Assembly: GCA_023375785.1 (NCBI GenBank)
Contig: SZWC01000533.1
Coordinates: 18,771 to 39,564, forward strand
DNA from: Penium margaritaceum
Lineage: Eukaryota > Streptophyta > Zygnematophyceae > Desmidiales > Peniaceae
DNA length: 20,794 bases
Direction of reading: 5' to 3'
Made by a program: the position numbers and the translations under genes. This document shows, one piece after another, positions 9,693 through 17,252 of this stretch; position 1 is the stretch's first letter, and each line of letters starts with the position of its first letter. The notes under the pieces are model-generated. The model did no database searches, had not been told where the DNA came from, and saw only the letters and a list, made by a program, of their open reading frames with translations.

Positions 9693-9704
9693 CTCTCATG
9701 AGAG
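9693..9704 (+). other. LTR palindrome CTCTCATGAGAG
   Basis: A 12-bp perfect palindrome. The right LTR has TCTCGCGAGA at 12740-12749, where the central AT has become GC. Symmetry is kept although the bases changed. Confidence 0.6.
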
Positions 9705-9706
9705 AG

Positions 9707-9716
9707 AATAAATAAA
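9707..9716 (+). terminator. Possible polyadenylation signal
   Basis: AATAAATAAA contains two overlapping AATAAA hexamers and is conserved in the right LTR (12753-12762). It lies about 115 bp upstream of the TATA box, so in the 3' LTR it would fall in U3 before the expected cleavage region. The role is inferred from motif only. Confidence 0.4.
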
Positions 9717-9822
9717 TGGTCCAACGGTCCTCTAAGAACCGTTACTGACCAAAGTGACGATGAGTCACTCGCGTCCGGCTAGGGAAGAAGCCGTTGTTCT
9801 GAGTTTTTGTCCTGTTCAGATG

Positions 9823-9829
9823 TATATAT
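9823..9829 (+). promoter_or_regulatory. TATA box of the left LTR
   Basis: TATATAT in the context TGTATATATGGAGG. The same heptamer is at 12869-12875, the identical LTR offset, and the surrounding bases are well conserved. It is the best candidate core promoter, with U3 upstream and the R region just downstream. Confidence 0.6.
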
Positions 9830-10246
9830 GGAGGATGTTGATTTCCTCCAAAGTTTAACCGAGAACAGGTACATTTACATCTGTTCACCTTCGGTTCCCC
9901 GGCTTTGCCGCTATGTCTCCGCTCTGCTCGCTTCTCTGCTCATCCTTTTGCCTCAATCAATCTAAGCCCGCGCTCTCCTCTTACTTGATCTCAGCACCCT
10001 TTGTCTCGCTCCCAGCTCAACCCACCGTTCTTGCCACATTCTCGCAGACATCACACTCAAGTTGACCTCAAGTGCTTCACCATCCTCTGTATAAGTTCTA
10101 CTTGTGACCTACACTCTCACTATAGACTAACTTTGGCATTGCTTGTAGCTCTTTGACCCAAGTAACACATTCTTAGAGTCCAGTGCATGTCACTGCATTC
10201 CCCTGCCCCTGTCATTATCTCCCTTGTCCATTCCATTCTTCTGACA

Positions 10247-10258
10247 TGGTATCAGAGC
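10247..10258 (+). other. Primer-binding site for initiator tRNA-Met
   Basis: TGGTATCAGAGC follows the last base of the left LTR (CTGACA) with no gap. It is the well-known complement of the 3' end of plant initiator tRNA-Met and marks the start of minus-strand DNA synthesis. It also fixes the element's orientation and supports a green-lineage host. Confidence 0.93.
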
Positions 10259-10761
10259 CTCAGGCAACATCGCCTGGAGACCACTGATGAAGTCATCGCC
10301 TCATCACTAGCGTTGCCGTTGCCACATCAGCTCTCCACTCGCCTTCAACTGCCGCTGCTCTCGCCACCCCCGTCTCACTGATCTGTGCTCTCGCTCACAC
10401 ATTCACCCACAACAAGGTGACTCGTGTACTTCAGTTTTCCACGACCCTTTTCACCTGCTTCTTTTGTCCCACACACAGCTGACGTCAGCAACTGTGACTC
10501 AACTGCTTCCCACGTCTTGGCGAGTGACATCACCGTACTCGAGTCCTGCTTGCAACTGCATGCCCTTGACAACGATTGGTGCCGTTCTGCCCCATCGCAA
10601 CTACAAGCTCCCAAGTCGCACTCTGCTGCCTCCTTCCTCGAAGCTTCCTGCCGCCTTGCACACATCATCTCCTCACCTACCTTCTCTCCCCTTCTCCGCA
10701 AGATCCCGGTCCTGCTCTCTTCACAAGCGTTTCTTACAATCGCCGACATTACCTAACGTGA
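10259..10761 (+). other. Element B 5' internal leader
   Basis: About 500 bp of C- and T-rich sequence after the PBS. Open frames are short (up to about 125 codons on either strand) and overlap without a clear winner. No protein motif is recognised. It is probably untranslated leader or decayed coding sequence. Confidence 0.5.
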
Positions 10762-10952
10762 TTGCAGCCGCTCCACCTGTCAAGCCTGCCGCATCGGCTC
10801 CTTCATCCTGACCTGCTTCAGTCGCCGCAACTACCCTCTCTCCCTTCATCGGTTTCATCAACCTCATCCTCACATCACACCATCAACTTCTGCGCAAGCT
10901 GTCCTCTCACGCTACCTGCTCCTGCCACCAGCAGCAGACTCCGTCCACTGTC

Positions 10953-11155
10953 AGGACATCGGACACCACCAGTCTTTGGTCCCGGGCCAACTGGGGAGCA
11001 AGCCGTCACTCTCCTGACATTCCTGGTCGTCTTTGCTACTCCTTCTCGCTCACATTTCTGCATAGCTCCTCCTGACACAAGGATATCGGACACCACCAAT
11101 CTTCCTGCCCATCGGTCTCGGGCCAACTGGGGAACAAGTCATCACTCTCCTGACG
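10953..11155 (+). repeat. Imperfect direct duplication inside element B
   Basis: The segments at 10953-11019 and 11080-11155 share ATCGGACACCACCA, CGGGCCAACTGGGGA, CAAG and TCACTCTCCTGAC in the same order. The offset is about 127 bp and the second copy has roughly 9 extra bases. This indel shifts the frame between copies, so the duplication is not maintained as a protein repeat. Confidence 0.85.
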
Positions 11156-11417
11156 TCAAGGGAACTTCTTTCTTTGAAAGTATCCACCACCTCCATTTCA
11201 TTGATTCCTTACCCATCCTCTGCTACTGCATCAACCTCTCTTCGTTTGCAATCTCCACTCAGCACTCATTCCTCCGCAGCTCTTCTACCTCCTTGGCCGT
11301 ACTAACTTCTGGAGCTTCCCCCGTCAGCAGCAACAATCTTCCTATCATCATCCTCGTTGCCATCCTCCTTGCCATCAGCCCCATCTTCCTCGAGCCGCCT
11401 CAGCATCTTCATCACGT

Positions 11418-11930
11418 CATCAGCGCACGTGGTTTCACCCCTGCGTCCAACCCATCATCACATCTCCGTCATCGCCATCATCCTCCACAAGGACCCGTCC
11501 AGTCGCATCGCCACTCTCGTGACGACCTGCACCCACGTCGAATCTTTGTCAGCGCACGTGGCTTGCCCCTTGTGCTCAACTTCCATCCTCAGCTTTTGCC
11601 TCCATCATCAGCAATCTTCAGCATCTTTGGCCAGCACAAGGACCCACACGAGCTAGCTGCCCGCTTCGTAGCAGCCTGCACCCATGCCAGTAGCAGATTT
11701 CTCGCAACGTGTTGGCACTCGCCTTCCCCTTGCCGCATTCTACCCCTCTACAATCATCAAGGACACGAGTTTTCTCCCCTGCGCCCACTCGTCCATCCAC
11801 CGTTTCTCCGTCATTATTGTTCTCAGCTCGGCAAAAGGATTTGTCTGGTCCCATCGCCAGCCTTGCGACGACCTGCACCCAAGCCGAACCTCTCAACAGC
11901 GCACGAGGTCTCATCCCTGCACCCAGCTCT
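11418..11930 (+). repeat. Degenerate repeats in the interior of element B
   Basis: Several strings recur. CAGCGCACG-GG occurs at 11421, 11550 and 11897. CGACCTGCACCCA (or the variant CAGCCTGCACCCA) occurs near 11523, 11672 and 11868. CACAAGGACCC or its decayed form precedes the latter at 11488, 11634 and 11832. The copies are about 146 and 200 bp apart and strongly diverged. They suggest the interior grew by local duplication and not as a gene. Confidence 0.6.
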
Positions 11931-12650
11931 TACCTTCTTCAATCATCATCTCATCTCCGCACGCACAACTCTCCACCTCCTTCAAAGAGCCAAGGCCATC
12001 ACACTCACACAGGTTGTGGAAGACATTGCATCCCGCTTGGATACAATGTCTCTCATCGCCAAACGATCCCCTCTCCCAGAAGATCGACCACTCATCAACG
12101 CTACCACCTGCATCTATGGACCGATCAACTTCTACTCCTTCCCTCGGCACTTTCTCACACAATGTGAGGAACTATCACTCACTGCAAGTGGAGCCACGAA
12201 CATTCTACAGTGGTCGCAAGACTTCTGCAATCTCTTCCAACTCTGCTACATCAAAGGCGTTCCGATCTCCTACACCATTCAACACTACCCTCTCTACAAA
12301 GGAGGAGGATGCTAACCTGCAAAATTCTACTCCACGCAGGTGCCTTTTGTGGAAGAAGAAATCCAGGGTGCAGTACTCAGCATTGCTGCCCCCATCTTCC
12401 ATCCTCTTATCCACAAACGCAAGTGTACCCTGAGCGAAATGTGGAAAGGCCTACTTCACGCATGCCGTTGCCGCGTTCCTCCGCCAGCCCAGGAACCACC
12501 AAAGTTGCAACACCGCTGAGTGGTGGCATCTGCTCGGGTCCGGCTGGTTCGTGTCTGTTACAAGGACACCTCCCAGGGACCACACTCACGAACATCAAGT
12601 GCCCTGGCAGGCCCTAGGAGGAATCCAACCTTACAAGAATAGAGTCAGAT

Positions 12651-12660
12651 TCAGGGAGGG
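12651..12660 (+). other. Polypurine tract of element B
   Basis: TCAGGGAGGG ends directly at the TGTCGG of the right LTR; the core is AGGGAGGG. This is the expected primer site for plus-strand synthesis and sets the 3' end of the internal region. Confidence 0.85.
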
Positions 12661-13292
12661 TGTCGGAAATATTCTCTCTCCGACCTCGATTCTTGTTCCA
12701 GACGGGCCTCGGATAATCCAAGAAGAGGTCCAGAACATATCTCGCGAGAGAGAATAAATAAACGGTCCAACAGTCCTCTACAAACTGTTACTGACCAAAG
12801 TGTCGATGAGTCACTCACGTCCGGCTAGCGAAGAAGCCGTTACTCTGCATTTTTGTCATGTTCAGTTGTATATATGGAGGATATTCATTCCCTCCAAAGT
12901 TTAACCCAGAACAGGTACTTTCACATCTGTTCGCCTTTGGTTCCGCGGCTTTGCCACCGTGTCTCTGCTCTGCCCGCTTCTCTGCTCATGCTTTCGCCTC
13001 AATCAATCTAAGCCCTCGCTCTCCTCTTACTTGATCTCAGCATCCTTCGTCTCGCTCCCAGTTCAACCCACTGTTACTGCCATATTATTGTAGAAATCAC
13101 CCTCAAGTTGACCTCAAGTGCTTCACCATCCTCTGCTTAAGTTCTACTTGTGACCCACGCTCCCATTACAGACTAACTATGGCATTACTTGCAGCTCTTT
13201 GACCCAAGTAACACATTGTTAGAGTCCAGTGCACGTCACTGCATTCCCTTGCCCCTGTCATTGTCTCCCTTGCCCATTCCATTCTTCTGACA
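12661..13292 (+). mobile_element. Right (3') LTR of element B
   Basis: 632 bp from TGTCGGAAATATT to CATTCTTCTGACA, the same length as the left LTR. The TATATAT box is at 12869-12875 and AATAAATAAA at 12753-12762. Both ends are intact. Confidence 0.95.
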
Positions 13293-13395
13293 GTTTCTCT
13301 TGCTCAAGTTGTCTTGGGCTTGCTCCAGTTGTCTACGCCTTGCTCCAGATGTCTTGGGCTTGCTCCAGTTGTATTGGAATTGCTCCAGTTGTCTT
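13293..13395. repeat. 20-bp satellite islet III
   Basis: About five satellite monomers trapped between element B and the solo LTR. The first is disturbed (GTTTCTCTTGCTC in place of GTCTTGG-CTTGCTC, two bases shorter). The rest are normal, with single variants such as GTCTACG and TATTGGAATTG. It shows that two independent insertions landed about 100 bp apart in one array. Confidence 0.95.
13391..13395. other. Left target-site duplication of the solo LTR
   Basis: GTCTT, the satellite bases directly before the LTR start at 13396. It is repeated at 14446-14450, directly after the LTR end. The 5-bp length is typical of LTR-element integration. Confidence 0.85.
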
Positions 13396-14445
13396 CGTCG
13401 GAATCTTGATCAAGACTCACACGGCTCAACCGAGTTCTCCTCTGTCTCCCTGGCATCATCCAACTCTCCCTTGGACACACAATCAGCGGGAAATGGAAAA
13501 GCCAGTCCGGTCCCGGTTCACCTCCCTCGTCCTGCCGCCCGAACGGCTCAGATGGCATGACCAATGAGACTTGTCCGGTCTGACCATCCGACCGTCCGAA
13601 CCCACCACGACCAACGCCAACGGACCTCCGACGCTACGCAACAACCGACAAGAACTGCTGACAACAGTCTTGCTCCATGGTCCATTCGCTGTGGCTACAA
13701 CCAAGGCTCGGCAGAAGAAGCACGTCCTCCACTCAAACTGGGAGGACTCCCAAGAGCACAAGATTGTGCGGAGCCGCACCGCGCCTCCGCACCGCGCAGA
13801 CACGGAAGTAGCAGCGGCAGCACAATGGCGGCTGCAGCATCACATCTCGCACCACCCACCCTAATGGGTGTAGGCACCTGTACTCTACCCTTATGACTAG
13901 CAAGTACTAATAGCAGTAGGACCCCTGTATTCTATTACCTCAGTCTATTCCTCCTCAGTTTCCTTCATCATCATTGCTTCAGTTCACTTGCCGTTCAGTG
14001 CCTCGTCGCTTTCATTGCTCCGATCGTTGCCTCCGTTCAATCATCTATCGCCTCCGCAAAGTGTTTCGGGCCCTCGGCTCCTCTCTTGCGCTCAGGCCTC
14101 AGGCCCTCATTCAGCTGTACCTCCCAACGGATCCTCAAAGCTGTTGTCTACTCATCACGCATCTGCCTTAACGCTCGGAGCACTCACTCGCTGCAGTGCC
14201 CGAACCGCGGTGGCCTTCTGCCTGCGCCTCGGTGCCCAACCTTCCTTAACCGCTGAAGTGCAGCTCTTTATCACGCATCCTCAGCGCTTCGTCGCATCCG
14301 CCCCTCGCGTTGCCTTCTGTTGCCTTCACGCTTCTGCCCCTGTTGTGACGTCATCCTCTGTCAGTACTCCGCACCTTCGTAGCAACTTCCGCGCCACTTG
14401 TTTCTCTGCTCCCCTACATGCTCCGCTGCTCCCATTTTCCTGACA
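13396..14445 (+). mobile_element. Element C: solo LTR
   Basis: A 1,050-bp insert running from CGTCGGAATC (first base probably T mutated to C) to TTTTCCTGACA, flanked by a perfect GTCTT duplication. There is no internal region, PBS or second LTR, so it is the product of recombination between the two LTRs of a full element. It is related to LTR A. Both carry the GC-rich hairpin at a similar offset (about 356 in A, about 372 here), a TGACGTCA near the 3' end, a similar pyrimidine-rich second half, and matching termini. Overall similarity is patchy, so the two are different subfamilies. Orientation is by analogy with LTR A. Open frames of 60 to 150 codons here are not convincing. Confidence 0.85.
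13767..13791 (+). other. LTR hairpin of the solo LTR
   Basis: TGCGGAGCCGC, loop ACC, GCGCCTCCGCA: the same stem-loop as at 7102-7126 with one mispaired position. Loop and flanking pairs are identical. Confidence 0.7.
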
Positions 14446-14450
14446 GTCTT
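14446..14450. other. Right target-site duplication of the solo LTR
   Basis: GTCTT follows the terminal TGACA and leads straight into normal satellite (GGCCTTGCTCC). It is an exact copy of 13391-13395. Confidence 0.85.
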
Positions 14451-14560
14451 GGCCTTGCTCCAGTTGTCTTGGGCTTGCTCCAGTTGTCTTGGGCTTGCTC
14501 CTGTTGTCTTGGGCTTGCTCCAGTTGTCTTGGGCTTGCTCCAGTTGTCTTGGCCTTGCTC

Positions 14561-17252
14561 CAGTTATCTTGGGCTTGCTCCAGTTGTCTTGGGCTTGCTC
14601 GACTTGTCTTGGGCTTGCTCCACTTGTCTTGGCCTTGCTCGAGTTGTCTTGGCCTTGCTCCGGTTCTCTTGGCCTTGCTCCCGTTGTCTTGTGCTTGCTC
14701 CACTTGTCCTGGGCTTGCTCGAGTTGCCTTGGCCTTTCTCCAGTTGTCTTGGCCTTGCTCCAGTTATCTTGGGCTTGCTCCAGTTGTCTTGGGCTTGCTC
14801 GACTTGTCTTGGGCTTGCTCCACTTGTCTTGGCCTTGCTCGAGTTGTCTTGGCCTTGCTCCGGTTCTCTTGGCCTTGCTCCCGTTGTCTTGTGCTTGCTC
14901 CACTTGTCCTGGGCTTGCTCGAGTTGCCTTGGCCTTTCTCCAGTTGTCTTGGCCTTGCTCCAGTTATCTTGGGCTTGCTCCAGTTGTCTTGGGCTTGCTC
15001 GACTTGTCTTGGGCTTGCTCCACTTGTCTTGGCCTTGCTCGAGTTGTCTTGGCCTTGCTCCGGTTCTCTTGGCCTTGCTCCCGTTGTCTTGTGCTTGCTC
15101 CACTTGTCCTGGGCTTGCTCGAGTTGCCTTGGCCTTTCTCCAGTTGTCTTGGCCTTGCTCCAGTTATCTTGGGCTTGCTCCAGTTGTCTTGGGCTTGCTC
15201 GACTTGTCTTGGGCTTGCTCCACTTGTCTTGGCCTTGCTCGAGTTGTCTTGGCCTTGCTCCGGTTCTCTTGGCCTTGCTCCCGTTGTCTTGTGCTTGCTC
15301 CACTTGTCCTGGGCTTGCTCGAGTTGCCTTGGCCTTTCTCCAGTTGTCTTGGCCTTGCTCCAGTTATCTTGGGCTTGCTCCAGTTGTCTTGGGCTTGCTC
15401 GACTTGTCTTGGGCTTGCTCCACTTGTCTTGGCCTTGCTCGAGTTGTCTTGGCCTTGCTCCGGTTCTCTTGGCCTTGCTCCCGTTGTCTTGTGCTTGCTC
15501 CACTTGTCCTGGGCTTGCTCGAGTTGCCTTGGCCTTTCTCCAGTTGTCTTGGCCTTGCTCCAGTTATCTTGGGCTTGCTCCAGTTGTCTTGGGCTTGCTC
15601 GACTTGTCTTGGGCTTGCTCCACTTGTCTTGGCCTTGCTCGAGTTGTCTTGGCCTTGCTCCGGTTCTCTTGGCCTTGCTCCCGTTGTCTTGTGCTTGCTC
15701 CACTTGTCCTGGGCTTGCTCGAGTTGCCTTGGCCTTTCTCCAGTTGTCTTGGCCTTGCTCCAGTTATCTTGGGCTTGCTCCAGTTGTCTTGGGCTTGCTC
15801 GACTTGTCTTGGGCTTGCTCCACTTGTCTTGGCCTTGCTCGAGTTGTCTTGGCCTTGCTCCGGTTCTCTTGGCCTTGCTCCCGTTGTCTTGTGCTTGCTC
15901 CACTTGTCCTGGGCTTGCTCGAGTTGCCTTGGCCTTTCTCCAGTTGTCTTGGCCTTGCTCCAGTTATCTTGGGCTTGCTCCAGTTGTCTTGGGCTTGCTC
16001 GACTTGTCTTGGGCTTGCTCCACTTGTCTTGGCCTTGCTCGAGTTGTCTTGGCCTTGCTCCGGTTCTCTTGGCCTTGCTCCCGTTGTCTTGTGCTTGCTC
16101 CACTTGTCCTGGGCTTGCTCGAGTTGCCTTGGCCTTTCTCCAGTTGTCTTGGCCTTGCTCCAGTTATCTTGGGCTTGCTCCAGTTGTCTTGGGCTTGCTC
16201 GACTTGTCTTGGGCTTGCTCCACTTGTCTTGGCCTTGCTCGAGTTGTCTTGGCCTTGCTCCGGTTCTCTTGGCCTTGCTCCCGTTGTCTTGTGCTTGCTC
16301 CACTTGTCCTGGGCTTGCTCGAGTTGCCTTGGCCTTTCTCCAGTTGTCTTGGCCTTGCTCCAGTTATCTTGGGCTTGCTCCAGTTGTCTTGGGCTTGCTC
16401 GACTTGTCTTGGGCTTGCTCCACTTGTCTTGGCCTTGCTCGAGTTGTCTTGGCCTTGCTCCGGTTCTCTTGGCCTTGCTCCCGTTGTCTTGTGCTTGCTC
16501 CACTTGTCCTGGGCTTGCTCGAGTTGCCTTGGCCTTTCTCCAGTTGTCTTGGCCTTGCTCCAGTTATCTTGGGCTTGCTCCAGTTGTCTTGGGCTTGCTC
16601 GACTTGTCTTGGGCTTGCTCCACTTGTCTTGGCCTTGCTCGAGTTGTCTTGGCCTTGCTCCGGTTCTCTTGGCCTTGCTCCCGTTGTCTTGTGCTTGCTC
16701 CACTTGTCCTGGGCTTGCTCGAGTTGCCTTGGCCTTTCTCCAGTTGTCTTGGCCTTGCTCCAGTTATCTTGGGCTTGCTCCAGTTGTCTTGGGCTTGCTC
16801 GACTTGTCTTGGGCTTGCTCCACTTGTCTTGGCCTTGCTCGAGTTGTCTTGGCCTTGCTCCGGTTCTCTTGGCCTTGCTCCCGTTGTCTTGTGCTTGCTC
16901 CACTTGTCCTGGGCTTGCTCGAGTTGCCTTGGCCTTTCTCCAGTTGTCTTGGCCTTGCTCCAGTTATCTTGGGCTTGCTCCAGTTGTCTTGGGCTTGCTC
17001 GACTTGTCTTGGGCTTGCTCCACTTGTCTTGGCCTTGCTCGAGTTGTCTTGGCCTTGCTCCGGTTCTCTTGGCCTTGCTCCCGTTGTCTTGTGCTTGCTC
17101 CACTTGTCCTGGGCTTGCTCGAGTTGCCTTGGCCTTTCTCCAGTTGTCTTGGCCTTGCTCCAGTTATCTTGGGCTTGCTCCAGTTGTCTTGGGCTTGCTC
17201 GACTTGTCTTGGGCTTGCTCCACTTGTCTTGGCCTTGCTCGAGTTGTCTTGG
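14561..17252. repeat. 200-bp (10-monomer) higher-order repeat, 13 copies plus a partial
   Basis: The marker CAGTTATCTT recurs at 14561, 14761, 14961 and so on to 17161, exactly every 200 bp. Each unit is ten monomers with a fixed series of variants: GACTTG, CACTTG, CTCGAGTTGTC, CGGTTCTC, CCGTTG with GTGC, CACTTGTCC, and CTCGAGTTGCC with GGCCTTTCTC. Thirteen full units (14561-17160) appear identical on inspection. A fourteenth matches for 92 bp and then diverges at 17253. Minus-strand open frames of 179 codons repeat word for word every 200 bp, which confirms the identity. The founder decamer must have formed from diverged monomers and then amplified recently. Confidence 0.96.

Larger units (their letters stand above)
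9615..10246 (+). mobile_element. Left (5') LTR of element B
   Basis: 632 bp from TGTCGGGAATATT to CATTCTTCTGACA. It aligns end to end with 12661-13292 at equal length, with about 70 mismatches by hand count (about 11%), mostly transitions. It carries a TATATAT box at offset 208, an AATAAATAAA run at 9707-9716, and two short palindromes at 9662-9676 and 9693-9704. Confidence 0.95.
10762..12519 (+). pseudogene. Decayed internal frame of element B, possibly gag-derived
   Basis: One frame is open from 10762 to a TAA at 12313-12315, then continues to a TGA at 12517-12519. The long open frame has no ATG before 12046 (10762 is TTG), and the first 400 codons look like translated repeats rich in Ser, Pro and His. 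From about codon 405 the composition becomes protein-like: TLTQVVEDIASRLDT, then GPINFYSFPRHFLTQ and LQWSQDFCNLFQL. After the TAA the same frame again reads plausibly (VPFVEEEIQGAVLSI, then LSEMWKGLLHACRCR). Coherence on both sides of the stop suggests a once continuous coding region broken by a nonsense change. A gag origin is a guess from its place in the element and the Phe/Tyr/Trp-rich helical look. A captured host fragment is the alternative. Confidence 0.45.
9615..13292 (+). mobile_element. Element B: non-autonomous LTR retrotransposon with both LTRs
   Basis: A structurally complete element of 3,678 bp. It has a 632-bp left LTR (9615-10246), a tRNA-Met-type primer-binding site directly after it (10247), a 2,414-bp interior, a polypurine tract (ending 12660) and a 632-bp right LTR (12661-13292). 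Both LTRs start TGTCGG and end CTGACA, so TGTC...GACA short inverted ends are intact. The interior contains no recognisable protease, integrase, reverse transcriptase or RNase H, so the element would need proteins supplied by a relative. Left flank is GTCTT; right flank is GTTTC, at most a decayed target duplication. Orientation is plus, from the PBS and PPT. The PBS type fits a plant LTR element, but the superfamily (Copia or Gypsy) cannot be set without pol. Confidence 0.93.

Noticed and set aside
7816..9699. Minus-strand open frame of 627 codons with polar QLEQGQDNWSK-type repeats, resembling a structural repeat protein
   Set aside because: It spans satellite and runs into both flanking LTRs, and the other minus-strand frames encode the same cycle. 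Diverged arrays have many stops in this reading, so no coding constraint is evident.
10375..10749. Minus-strand open frame of 124 codons in the element B leader
   Set aside because: It is antisense to the element, has no recognisable motif, and competes with plus-strand frames of similar length in pyrimidine-rich DNA.
13293..13297. GTTTC as the right target duplication of element B
   Set aside because: It matches the left GTCTT at only three of five positions, so it is not reported as a feature. It may be a decayed duplication.
14561..17252. CRISPR array, because of regular short repeats
   Set aside because: There are no unique spacers: repeats are contiguous 20-bp monomers. The setting is eukaryotic, with LTR retrotransposons and no cas genes.
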